Source of the DNA: Alphaproteobacteria bacterium
GTDB lineage: Bacteria > Pseudomonadota > Alphaproteobacteria > Micropepsales > Micropepsaceae
Assembly (NCBI GenBank): GCA_947467345.1
Contig: CANIHD010000024.1
Span: 1-39,444, forward strand
Length of the DNA: 39,444 nucleotides
Reading direction: 5' to 3'
The notes beneath the pieces are model-generated. The model saw nothing but the letters and a program-made list of their open reading frames with translations. It had not been told where the DNA came from and searched no databases. Shown one piece after another: positions 1-7,489 of the stretch. Numbering within the stretch: the first letter of the stretch is position 1; every line of letters starts with the position of its first letter. The position numbers and the translations under genes are program-made.

Positions 1-149
1 CAGCCTCGGCTACCGACCACCGGCCCCGGAAACCGCGACGCCGCCATTGCCGCCTTCCGGTTCCGCTACGCTCCACCTCCAGGCAGCAATGGCCAAGGAA
101 GAAGCAATGCACTAACATTCAAACCGGACCACCTAATGGGGGCCGATCA
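1..149 (+). mobile_element. 3' end of an insertion sequence (IS3-like), left part outside window
   Basis: This segment holds the last codons of a transposase and about 34 bases of non-coding terminal DNA. The inferred tip, read inward on the minus strand, starts TGATCGGCCCCCATTAGG. The boundary is placed at about 149 because a VOC-family coding sequence on the minus strand stays intact up to that point and meets a stop codon (TGA) made by the first three bases of the element. The other end and any target duplication lie outside the window, so the exact tip is inferred. Confidence 0.7.
2..115 (+). CDS. Transposase C-terminus (partial, integrase-core type)
   Basis: Reading from base 2 gives 37 codons and a TAA stop at 113-115. 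The peptide begins SLGYRPPAPE, the usual end of the rve/DDE integrase core in IS3-like transposases (commonly HSSLGYRPPAPE), followed by a Pro/Ala-rich tail ending in AMH. Everything upstream, including the catalytic DDE residues, is outside the window, so it is not possible to say whether the element is active. The family call rests on this short motif only. Confidence 0.65.
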   Translation, partial: SLGYRPPAPETATPPLPPSGSATLHLQAAMAKEEAMH

Positions 150-281
150 CACCGTCCCATCGGACATATAGATGCCGCAGCGCGCCGTACCCACGCGCTT
201 CAAGTCGAAGGCCTTCTCGAAAAAGACGGCCGAGGCTTCCGGATCGGCGACTAGGATCGCGATGTGACGCAGCTTTGCCAA
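147..281 (-). pseudogene. VOC (glyoxalase/bleomycin-resistance fold) protein, truncated by the IS
   Basis: A TTG start at 281, preceded by GAAAGG seven bases upstream, opens a 44-residue reading frame starting (M)AKLRHIAILVADPEASAVF. This is the typical first beta-alpha-beta of a VOC-superfamily metal-binding domain, with the first metal-ligand candidate His6. A full VOC protein is about 120-150 residues. This one stops after SDGTV exactly where the insertion-sequence end begins, so about two thirds are missing. It lies just downstream of the FAD subunit gene in the same direction and may once have been the last gene of that operon. Its original role is unknown. Confidence 0.7.
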
Positions 282-397
282 ATCCAGACCTTTCGAGGGG
301 CCCTGACCTTTAGCACAAACAGGTGCGGCCGCGCGGCGAGAATCCGGCCTGAAGGGCGGCGAAATCCGTCAAATAGCTGGTGATGAAACGGGGTGCC

Positions 398-1201
398 CTA
401 CCCGAGCGCCGCCGTCACGGCACGCCCGGCCATAACGCTGACCAGATGGGCGCGGTATTCCGCCGAGCCATGAATATCGCCGTTCAGCCCGTCCGCCGAT
501 TGCTTGGTAGCGCTTGCGGCCTGCGGCGAAAAATTCTTGGCGAGCGCCTGTTCCATCTCGGTCTGGCGAAACACGCACGATCCGGCGCCGGTAACAGCCA
601 CACGCACCGCATTGCCGAAATCGGCCACGAACACGCCGACCATGGCGTAGCGCGAGGCCGGATTGGGAAATTTCGCGTAACCGGCGCGGCGCGGAATCGG
701 AAACGCGATGGAGGTCAATATCTCGGCCTCTTCCAGCGCTGTTGAAAACATGCCGGTGAAGAATTCGTCGGCCGCAATCGTGCGGCGCGTCGTCGTGATT
801 GTGGCACCGAGCGCCAAGACAGACGACGGGTAATCAGCGGAAGGGTCATTATTGGCGACCGAGCCGCCCATCGTGCCGCGATTGCGCACCGCCGGATCGC
901 CGATATGGGAGGCGAGAAAGCTCAATGCCGGGATAGCCGCCTTCACCACATCGGAGTCGGCAACGTCGATGTGCCGTGTGCGCGCGCCAACCACCAACGT
1001 ATCGCCTTCGCGGCGCGTGAACGCCATGCCCGGAATTTTTTCCAGATCGATCACGTCCTGCGGCGCGGCAAGACGTAGCTTCATGGTCGGAATCAGCGTC
1101 ATGCCGCCCGACAAATATTTCGCGTCGGCGCTGGCCTTGAAGATCTTCTCGGCTTCTTCAAGCGTCGTGGGACGGCTGAAATGGAACGGTACCGGATACA
1201 T
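398..1201 (-). CDS. Molybdenum hydroxylase FAD-binding (medium) subunit, CoxM-like
   Basis: This 267-residue protein would carry FAD in a three-subunit molybdenum hydroxylase (xanthine oxidase/CO dehydrogenase superfamily). It passes electrons from the Fe-S subunit to an acceptor. The N-terminus YPVPFHFSRPTTLEEA is typical of CoxM/CutM proteins. YLSGGMTLIPTMKLRL (about residues 29-44) is the first FAD-binding loop, with GGM replacing the common GGQ. RNRGTMGGSVANNDPSADYP (about 107-126) is the second, pyrophosphate-binding loop. It starts 2 bases after the stop of the small-subunit gene at 1204, so the two are surely co-transcribed. The matching large subunit is on the other strand at 1882. 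The length is slightly short for the family (about 280-290) but complete. The substrate cannot be told from this subunit. Confidence 0.9.
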   Translation of the reverse strand: MYPVPFHFSRPTTLEEAEKIFKASADAKYLSGGMTLIPTMKLRLAAPQDVIDLEKIPGMAFTRREGDTLVVGARTRHIDVADSDVVKAAIPALSFLASHIGDPAVRNRGTMGGSVANNDPSADYPSSVLALGATITTTRRTIAADEFFTGMFSTALEEAEILTSIAFPIPRRAGYAKFPNPASRYAMVGVFVADFGNAVRVAVTGAGSCVFRQTEMEQALAKNFSPQAASATKQSADGLNGDIHGSAEYRAHLVSVMAGRAVTAALG

Positions 1202-1203
1202 GT

Positions 1204-1665
1204 CTACCCTTCCGCCGCGGCGCGGATCGCCTTGACGATATTATGATAGCCGGTGCAGCGGCAGAGATTGCCTTCGAGTTCGTGGCGGATCGTGTCCTCG
1301 TTCGGGTTCTTGTGCCGCTTCAGCATGGCTGCCGCCGTCATCAACATGCCCGGCGTGCAGAAGCCGCATTGCAAAGCGTGATGTTCTTGGAAGGCAGCCT
1401 GCAACGGCCCAAGAGTACCGTCTTTATTGGTCAAGCTTTCCACCGTGGCGACTGTTTCGCCGTTCGCCTGCACCGCAAACATCGTGCACGACTTCACCGC
1501 TCGCCCGTTCAGATGGACGACGCAGCAGCCGCATTGGCTGGTGTCGCAGCCAATATGCGTGCCGGTCAGGCCCATCTGGTCGCGCAGGAAATGGGCGAGC
1601 AGCATATGCTCCTCAACCTCGGCGGAAACGGCAACGCCATTGAGGGTGAGCGTGATGGCGGTCAT
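1204..1665 (-). CDS. Molybdenum hydroxylase 2Fe-2S (small) subunit, CoxS-like
   Basis: This is a 153-residue iron-sulfur subunit with two [2Fe-2S] domains. The plant-ferredoxin-like domain has Cys40, Cys45, Cys48 and Cys60 (motif CDTSQCGCC, with an extra Cys47 where most relatives have Ala). The C-terminal helical domain has CGFC (100, 103) and CRC (135, 137) before TGYHNI. It relays electrons from the Mo site of the large subunit to FAD. The start at 1665 (MTAITLTLNG) is chosen because the family begins there and GAGAG lies just upstream; an in-frame ATG at 1692 would add nine unlikely residues. It is the first gene of the minus-strand operon with the FAD subunit and is divergent from the large-subunit gene. 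Confidence 0.93.
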   Translation of the reverse strand: MTAITLTLNGVAVSAEVEEHMLLAHFLRDQMGLTGTHIGCDTSQCGCCVVHLNGRAVKSCTMFAVQANGETVATVESLTNKDGTLGPLQAAFQEHHALQCGFCTPGMLMTAAAMLKRHKNPNEDTIRHELEGNLCRCTGYHNIVKAIRAAAEG

Positions 1666-1881
1666 GAAACTCTCAAACTGGAGGGGGCCCACGCCCTGTC
1701 AACGGGGGCGAACCTAGAGCATGATCTCGCCGGATTGAAGCGTTTCGAAAAAATGCTTTGGTCGCTATGCGCACGGAATTCTTCGCTCTGGTTCAGGCGG
1801 CGCGAGGCGGGTAAAAGCCACTGCCCTGCCGGCCTCAGAACCGCTAAGAGCGGGGCCACGGGATACGAAAACGCACTAAAT
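1666..1881. promoter_or_regulatory. Divergent promoter region between the Mo-hydroxylase subunit genes
   Basis: These 216 bases separate the small-subunit start (minus) and the large-subunit start (plus), so both promoters should lie here. A CTAGAGCATGATC motif sits at 1714-1726. That string is one arm of a palindromic intergenic repeat I recall as common in Rhizobiales; the second arm is not seen. No clear -35/-10 pair or strong Shine-Dalgarno for the 1882 start is visible. Confidence 0.5.
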
Positions 1882-4212
1882 ATGTTCGATGAAACGCTGA
1901 TCAAGAATATCGGTAAGGCAATCCGCCGCAAAGAAGACCCCCGCCTTCTCACGGGCCTCGGGCGCTTCAGCGACGATTTCAAACTGCCCGGTATGACATT
2001 CGCCGCCATGGTGCGCTGCCCCTATCCGCACGCGCGCATTCTTAGCGTCGATGGCAGTGCGGCGCTTGAGATGCCCGGCGTGCTTGGCGTTTTCAGCGGC
2101 AAGGATTTGGAAGCGGATGGGCTTGTCGCCATTCCGCATAGTCCCGTGCCATCGACCAAGCACGATATAAAAATCACCGCCCCCGGCGGCGGCAAAATCT
2201 TTGAAGGGCCGCATATGCTACTGCCCACCGACAAAGCGCGCCATGTCGGCGAAGCCGTCGCCATGGTGGTGGCCGAGACGGCGACCCAGGCATTGGACGC
2301 GGCGGAAGCGGTTTTCGTGGACTATGAAGTTCTGCCGCACATCACCGAAACTGACAAAGCCTACGCGCCCGATGCACCTTTGGTGTGGGACGAGGCCCCG
2401 AACAACACGCTTGTCGATACGATTTTCGGCGATCCCGCCGGCACCGACGCAGCGTTCGCCAAGGCCGCGCATGTGGTCAAAGCGCGTTTCCATATCGACC
2501 GCGTGACGGCGGTGCCGCTCGAGCCGCGTTCGGCGCTCGCAGCGTACGATCCCAACACCAAGCGTTTCATGCTCTACGCCGGCAGCGGCGGCGCCGTGCG
2601 CCAAAAAAACGAGCTCACCAAGGTTCTCGGCATCGATCCCAATGACATGCGCGTGGTCTCCATCGATGTCGGCGGCAATTTCGGCGCCCGCAATCGCGTC
2701 TATGTCGAATTCGGGTTGATCACATGGGCCGCGCGCAAGTTGGGGCGCCCGGTCAAATACACCGCCACGCGTTCGGAATCGTTTCTCACCGATTACCAGG
2801 GCCGAGATCTGGTGACGCGCGTGGAATTGGCCATCGATAAAGACGGGCATTTCCTCGCCATGCGCGCCGACAATATTTCGAATGTCGGCGCCCGCTGCGT
2901 ATCGCTATCGCCGCTCGGCAAAGGTTCGGCATTGATAACCGGCAGCTATAACATTCCAGTGGCCACGTTGCGTTCGCGCGCGGTGTTCACCAACACGATG
3001 TGTACGCAAGCCTATCGGAGCTCGGGACGCCCGGAAGTCACCTACGCCATCGAACGCCTAACCGAATTGGCGGCGCTGCAATGCGGCTTCGATCATTTGG
3101 AACTGCGGCGCAAAAATTTGGTTCCGCCTGACGCGATGCCTTACGTGAATGCCGTTGGCACGCGCTACGATAGCGGCACATATCTCACGAACATGAATCG
3201 CACACTCGAACTCGCCGACTGGAACGGATTCGAGGAAAGGCGTCAAGAAGCGGCGACACGCGGCGTACTCTTGGGCCGCGGCTTTGCGAACTATGTCGAA
3301 TCCTCCACGGGCGCGCCGCGCGAGCGCGCCGAGATTCGCGTCAAGCCGGATGGCGGGGTGGATGTCGTTATCGGCACCCAGCCCAGCGGCCAGGGCCATG
3401 AAACAAGTTTTGCGCAAGTCGTCGCCGACATGCTGGGTCAGCCGGTCGAGAAAGTGACGATCATTTACGGCGATACCGATGTCGTTTCGGTCGGCGGCGG
3501 TTCGCATTCGGGCCGCTCGATGCGCCACGCCGGCACGGTCATGACCATGGCCTCACAGGATATGATCGATTTGGGCCGCGCGCGCGCTGGCGAATTATTT
3601 GGCGAGGCGAAAGAGCGCGTCGAATTCAAAGACGGTCGCTTCTTTATTCCCGGCACCAATCACGCCATCGGGCTTATCGAACTTTCCGCCGCCATACCGG
3701 GCAAGCCGCTTGAGGTCGGGCGCACCAATGAGATGCACGAACCGGTTTTTCCGAATGGCGCCGCGTCTTGCGAGCTGGAAATCGATCCCGACACCGGCAG
3801 CATCAATCTTGTTCGTTACACCACCGTTGACGATGTCGGCCGCTGCATCAATCCGATGATTGTCGATGGACAAACCCATGGCGGCATCGCGCAAGGCGTG
3901 GGCCAGGCGATGGGCGAATTATGTGTGGTCGATCCGGAATCGGGCCAGATGTTGACCGGCTCGTTCCAAGATTACTGCATCCCGCGTTCCGACACGCTGC
4001 CCAGCTTCACCACCGAGATCGCGGAAGTTCTGTCCCCCACCAACCCGCTCGGCATCAAAGCCGGCGGCGAAGGCGGCACCACACCGGCGCTTGCGGTCAT
4101 CGTCAACGCCGCCGTGGATGCGCTGAAACCCTACGGCATCACCGATCTTCAGATGCCGCTGACACCGCACGCGATCTGGAAAGCCGTTCAGACAGCAAAA
4201 GAAAAAAGGTAA
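1882..4212 (+). CDS. Molybdenum hydroxylase large (Mo-cofactor) subunit, CoxL-like
   Basis: This 776-residue protein would bind molybdopterin-cytosine dinucleotide and hydroxylate its substrate with oxygen from water. The N-terminus GKAIRRKEDPRLLTGLGRFSDD is the usual start of the aldehyde oxidase/xanthine dehydrogenase a/b hammerhead domain. Later come the substrate-pocket motif AYRSSGRPE (often AYRGAGRPE), the cofactor segment QPSGQGHETSFAQV and the base-catalyst loop IKAGGEGGT with Glu730. The CO-dehydrogenase signature AYxCSFR is absent, so this is not a form I CO dehydrogenase. The start at 1882 is chosen by homology. The frame stays open far upstream, but that part is antisense to the small subunit. 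It is transcribed away from its partner subunits and is followed after 5 bases by the binding-protein gene. Likely substrates are an aromatic, heteroaromatic or aldehyde compound; which one is unknown. Confidence 0.9.
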   Translation: MFDETLIKNIGKAIRRKEDPRLLTGLGRFSDDFKLPGMTFAAMVRCPYPHARILSVDGSAALEMPGVLGVFSGKDLEADGLVAIPHSPVPSTKHDIKITAPGGGKIFEGPHMLLPTDKARHVGEAVAMVVAETATQALDAAEAVFVDYEVLPHITETDKAYAPDAPLVWDEAPNNTLVDTIFGDPAGTDAAFAKAAHVVKARFHIDRVTAVPLEPRSALAAYDPNTKRFMLYAGSGGAVRQKNELTKVLGIDPNDMRVVSIDVGGNFGARNRVYVEFGLITWAARKLGRPVKYTATRSESFLTDYQGRDLVTRVELAIDKDGHFLAMRADNISNVGARCVSLSPLGKGSALITGSYNIPVATLRSRAVFTNTMCTQAYRSSGRPEVTYAIERLTELAALQCGFDHLELRRKNLVPPDAMPYVNAVGTRYDSGTYLTNMNRTLELADWNGFEERRQEAATRGVLLGRGFANYVESSTGAPRERAEIRVKPDGGVDVVIGTQPSGQGHETSFAQVVADMLGQPVEKVTIIYGDTDVVSVGGGSHSGRSMRHAGTVMTMASQDMIDLGRARAGELFGEAKERVEFKDGRFFIPGTNHAIGLIELSAAIPGKPLEVGRTNEMHEPVFPNGAASCELEIDPDTGSINLVRYTTVDDVGRCINPMIVDGQTHGGIAQGVGQAMGELCVVDPESGQMLTGSFQDYCIPRSDTLPSFTTEIAEVLSPTNPLGIKAGGEGGTTPALAVIVNAAVDALKPYGITDLQMPLTPHAIWKAVQTAKEKR

Positions 4213-4217
4213 AACCG

Positions 4218-5156
4218 ATGTCGAAAACCGCCGCCTTGCGTGTCATCGCCTTTCCGGGCGCGCCGAATCTTCCCATCTTCGCCGCCAGCGAGCACGGGTT
4301 TTTCGAGCAGGCGGGCGTGAGCGTCGATCTCACCGTCACGCCCAATTCCGCTTTCCAATTCGAAAAATTAGCCGCCGGCGAATTCGATATAGCAATGTCC
4401 GCTTACGACAACATTGTCGCCTATAGCGAAGGCCAAGGCGCGGTGAAGGTGCGCGACGATTTCGACGTGAAAGTGCTGATGGGCGCGACGCAACTCGAAC
4501 TCGCTTTCGTCACGGCGCCGGACGTCACCCAATACGAACATCTCAAAGGGCGCACCCTTGCGCTCGACGCCTTGGCAACCGGCTTCGCGTTCGTTCTCTA
4601 CGACATGCTGAAGTCTGGCGGGCTTGGCCCGGACGATTACAAAATGGTCCCGGTCGGCGCGACGCCGAACCGCTGGCAATCAGTAAAAGAAGGCCAGCAC
4701 GCCGGCACGCTGACCATCGAACCTTTCACCAGCATCGCGCGCGCCGCCAGCTTCAATGTGCTCGATCTCAGCTCGCGCCTCTACCCGTCTTATCAAGGCG
4801 GCGTTGTGGCAGCATCTAACGCATGGGCGCACGCCAACGCAGATGCCGTGAAGGGTTACATTGCGGGCTATCTCGGCGGGCTCGCCTGGACGCTCGATCC
4901 GCAAAATCGCGAGGCCGCTTCGGCTCTGCTGCTCGCCAAGATGCCGGAAATTAAACCGGGCGTGGTCGGCGCCGTGATGAATTCATTGCTGTCGCCCAAA
5001 TCAGGCCTCAGGCCGAAAGCGGCAATCTTGCGCGATGGCATGAAGACGGTGCTTGATTTGCGCTCGCGCTATGGTGCCGCCAAAAAGACGCTGACCGACA
5101 TCGACAAATATCTGGAGCTGTCGTTCTACAATGTCGTGGCGAAAACCCACGGCTGA
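4218..5156 (+). CDS. Periplasmic-binding-protein-fold (NMT1/ThiY-like) protein without signal peptide
   Basis: This is a 312-residue protein of the NMT1/SsuA/TauA-type substrate-binding fold. LRVIAFPGAPNLPIFAASEHGFF is the classic first strand and helix, GEFDIAMSAYDNIVAY the second loop and LKGRTLALDALATGFAFVL the hinge region. ABC binding proteins of this class normally carry a Sec signal or lipobox, but here the fold begins at residue 8 with no hydrophobic leader. No permease or ATPase gene is in the window. It starts 5 bases after the Mo-subunit stop, so it is translationally linked to that enzyme. It may be a cytoplasmic enzyme on this fold (4,5-dihydroxyphthalate decarboxylase, the NMT1/THI5 proteins and MqnA/MqnD are precedents) or a binding protein that has lost its leader. 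The catalytic role is not established. Confidence 0.75.
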   Translation: MSKTAALRVIAFPGAPNLPIFAASEHGFFEQAGVSVDLTVTPNSAFQFEKLAAGEFDIAMSAYDNIVAYSEGQGAVKVRDDFDVKVLMGATQLELAFVTAPDVTQYEHLKGRTLALDALATGFAFVLYDMLKSGGLGPDDYKMVPVGATPNRWQSVKEGQHAGTLTIEPFTSIARAASFNVLDLSSRLYPSYQGGVVAASNAWAHANADAVKGYIAGYLGGLAWTLDPQNREAASALLLAKMPEIKPGVVGAVMNSLLSPKSGLRPKAAILRDGMKTVLDLRSRYGAAKKTLTDIDKYLELSFYNVVAKTHG

Positions 5157-5162
5157 ACGGGA

Positions 5163-5756
5163 CTACTCTTCCCGCGGTTCGGCTTCCGTCCAGCGTTTAA
5201 CGGCGCCGGTGTCGATGTCGAAGAGGTCAAGCAACCGGCCCACTGTGTGGTCCACAATATCGTCCAGCGATTTCGGCCGCGTGTAGAAGGCCGGCACGAT
5301 CGGCGCCACAATCGCGCCCATCTCGGACACTTGCAGCATGGTGCGCAAATGCCCGCTATGCAGCGGCGATTCGCGGAAGCCGAGAACGAGGCGCCGGCGC
5401 TCTTTCAGAACCACGTCAGCGGCGCGGCTCATCAGCGTGCCGGTCACGCCGGAGGCGATCTCGCTCATCGTGCGCACAGAGCACGGCAGGATCAGCATGC
5501 CCATGGTGCGGAACGAGCCCGACGAGATCGAGGCGCCGATGTCGCCGATCGGGTGTACGACGCTGGCCATTTCCTTCAGCGCCTTCGGCTTTATATCCAC
5601 CTCATAGCTCATGGTGAGCTCGGCGGATTTGGACAGCACGAGATGGGTCTCGATATCGGTCTGGCGCAGGAACTCCAAAGCCCGGATGCCGTAGATCACG
5701 CCCGAGGCACCGCTGATGCCCAGAATGATGCGCCGCTTGCTTTGGTCCTTAGCCAT
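5163..5756 (-). CDS. ubiX: Flavin prenyltransferase UbiX (prFMN synthase)
   Basis: UbiX joins dimethylallyl (mono)phosphate to FMNH2 to give prenylated FMN, the cofactor of UbiD-family (de)carboxylases. At 197 residues it has the family's length. Visible signatures are the FMN-binding ILGISGASGVIYG near the N-terminus, SSGSFRTMGMLILPCS in the middle, the SEIASG segment and the C-terminal YTRPKSLDDIVDHTVGRLLD. A GAGGGG/AAGGGA purine stretch precedes the ATG at 5756. It is the only UbiX in the window while four UbiD homologues follow, so it probably supplies all of them. Its stop is 6 bases from that of the convergent binding-protein gene, and it diverges from the first MFS gene. Confidence 0.95.
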   Translation of the reverse strand: MAKDQSKRRIILGISGASGVIYGIRALEFLRQTDIETHLVLSKSAELTMSYEVDIKPKALKEMASVVHPIGDIGASISSGSFRTMGMLILPCSVRTMSEIASGVTGTLMSRAADVVLKERRRLVLGFRESPLHSGHLRTMLQVSEMGAIVAPIVPAFYTRPKSLDDIVDHTVGRLLDLFDIDTGAVKRWTEAEPREE

Positions 5757-5976
5757 GTCCCTTATTCCCCTCCACGCTCTTGGCCCACACCACTACCGGC
5801 CCGCTTCTACAGCATGGCCGGCGTGTTGTCCGCCCACCCCTTAGTCTCCTAAACGGGGCTCGGCATGCTTGCCTGTGGACGGCGATAAAACCCTGGACTT
5901 TGCCGGGGAATACCCCCTGCTATAGCGTTGTAGTCCCCCGCCGCCAATTCGCCCCCCCCTACAACCGGAGATTATT
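5757..5976. promoter_or_regulatory. Divergent promoter region, ubiX / first symporter gene
   Basis: This 220-base spacer has no convincing coding sequence and should hold the promoters for ubiX (minus) and the MFS pair (plus). TTGCCG near 5902 followed by TGCTATAGC near 5919 could be a -35/extended -10 pair for the plus strand, though the spacing (about 15) is short. CCGGAG at about 5965 serves as the ribosome binding site for the gene at 5977. No clear operator palindrome was seen. Confidence 0.35.
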
Positions 5977-7359
5977 ATGGCCGACGCCGTCCTGGGTAAA
6001 AACGAGGTGGACATAGCGGACGTCGTGGAGGGGCAAGAGCGCGGAATTCTTCCGGTTTCGAACTTCGTCTTCATGACCTTCTTGCTGTGCTGCCTGATCA
6101 TGCTGGCGGACGGCTTTGACAACCAAGCGTTGAACTGGGTCTCGCGTTCGATCACCGATGAATGGGGCATTGAACGCGCCTTCATCACGCCTGTTCTCAA
6201 CGTCAGCATTCTCGGCTGGATGACCGGCTCTATCGGCTTCGCCATGATCGCCGACAAATTGGGACGGCGAAATTCGGTCATCGTCGCTGTGCTGCTGTTC
6301 GGCCTCTTCACATTGATGCTGCCCTTCGCGCGTAATCTTTGGGAACTGGGCGCGCTGCGCTTTCTCGCCACCATCGGCGTTGGCGGCGCCATGCCGATGG
6401 CGATTGCGCTGATCTCCGATTACACCAAGGCCAAGAATCGTGGCCTCGCGATCACCATGCTGTATCTCGGTTACACGGCGGGCTCGTCCATCGGCGGATT
6501 TCTCGCGGCCGAAATGATCACCGCTTTAGGATGGCGTTCGGTGTTCTATCTTGGCGGCGGCATCGCGGTGGCCATCGCGTTGGTTCTATATCTCTTCCTT
6601 CCGGAGTCCGCGCGCTATCTGCTGGTCTCGGGCGGTTCACGCGAAAAGATTTTGGGCTACGCGAAAAAATTGCGGCCCAGCGCCAATTATTCCGCCGACA
6701 CGGTTTTCGTCATCAACGAGCAGAAGAAAGTTGCCGCGCGCGTGCCGCTGAAACACTTGTTCAGCGACGGACGCGCCGCGATGACCACGTTCCTGTGGTT
6801 CGCGTTTGGCTTCTCTTTCTTCACGCATTTCTTCTTGTCGCAATGGCTGGCCAATCTGCTCACCGACTATGTGGGCACCGCCGATGCGGTGAGAACCCAA
6901 AGCCTGTTTCAGCTCGGCGCTGGGTTCGGATTCATCTTCGGCTATCTCATCGACAAGAAGGGGATTCCGGTCATGACCTGGACCAATCTTCTGGCGGTGA
7001 TTCCGGTGGCGGCTATCGGCTTCATGGTCGATTCCGGAACCACCACGCTGATGGCGCTGTCGCTGATCTCGGGCATTCTGGTGCTGGGCGGCAATATCGG
7101 CACCAACGCGATTTCAGGGATGATCTATCCGACCTTCATCCGTTCCACCGCGACGGGCGCGGCTTTCGCGGTGGCGCGCATCGGCGCCATTTTGGGACCG
7201 CTGATCGCCGGTTATCTGATCTATATCGAAATGCCCATTCAGTGGATTTTCCTTATGGGCGCCGTTCCGATGATCCCGGCCGGCATTGCCTGCTGGTTGC
7301 TCAGCCGCTCCGTGGAACTGCCCAAGGATGGCAAATCGGTCATGGGCCGCGGGCACTAG
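5977..7359 (+). CDS. MFS transporter, aromatic acid:H+ symporter (AAHS) type
   Basis: This is a 460-residue inner-membrane carrier with about 12 predicted membrane segments. MLADGFDNQALNWVSRSI in the first segment contains the Asp-rich DGxD element typical of the AAHS family (PcaK, BenK, MhpT). FAMIADKLGRRNSVIV is the MFS motif A loop between TM2 and TM3, and LPESARYLLV after TM6 is a common sugar/aromatic-porter motif. It probably imports an aromatic or heteroaromatic carboxylate by proton symport. The ribosome site GGAG lies about 9 bases before the ATG. It is closely similar to the next gene (for example DIADVVEGQ/DIADIIENQ near the start and IYPTFIRST in the C-terminal half), so the two arose by duplication. 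It lies beside ubiX, consistent with delivering a UbiD substrate. The exact cargo is unknown. Confidence 0.9.
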   Translation: MADAVLGKNEVDIADVVEGQERGILPVSNFVFMTFLLCCLIMLADGFDNQALNWVSRSITDEWGIERAFITPVLNVSILGWMTGSIGFAMIADKLGRRNSVIVAVLLFGLFTLMLPFARNLWELGALRFLATIGVGGAMPMAIALISDYTKAKNRGLAITMLYLGYTAGSSIGGFLAAEMITALGWRSVFYLGGGIAVAIALVLYLFLPESARYLLVSGGSREKILGYAKKLRPSANYSADTVFVINEQKKVAARVPLKHLFSDGRAAMTTFLWFAFGFSFFTHFFLSQWLANLLTDYVGTADAVRTQSLFQLGAGFGFIFGYLIDKKGIPVMTWTNLLAVIPVAAIGFMVDSGTTTLMALSLISGILVLGGNIGTNAISGMIYPTFIRSTATGAAFAVARIGAILGPLIAGYLIYIEMPIQWIFLMGAVPMIPAGIACWLLSRSVELPKDGKSVMGRGH

Positions 7360-7489
7360 TAAGGCCCGATCAACATCGCGCGAGGTGAGGCGAAAGACGG
7401 GCATCTGCGCGGCTCCTCGCCTCGTGCGCCACAACAACCTCCCGTAGCATCTCCGATCATTAGTGGTCGCATGATCGGAGCAGCGGGAC
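7360..7489 (+). promoter_or_regulatory. Spacer between the twin symporters, with hairpin and 10-bp inverted repeat
   Basis: CGAGGTGAGG (7381-7390) can pair with CCTCGCCTCG (7415-7424), one G-U included, and may end or attenuate the upstream message. CTCCGATCAT (7451-7460) and ATGATCGGAG (7471-7480) form a perfect 10-bp inverted repeat with a 10-base centre, ending 9 bases before the ATG at 7490. The second could be an operator for a dimeric regulator or a hairpin that hides the ribosome binding site. No regulator gene is in the window. Confidence 0.5.

Noticed and set aside
1243-1881. In-frame extension of the Mo large subunit by about 213 residues upstream of 1882
   Set aside because: This part is antisense to the Fe-S subunit gene and has no family similarity; the CoxL family begins at the 1882 start.
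1882-4212. Carbon monoxide dehydrogenase (CoxSML)
   Set aside because: The form I active-site loop AYxCSFR is not present; the matching segment reads AYRSSGRPE. The same holds for the second Mo enzyme (LIRGFGGPQ).
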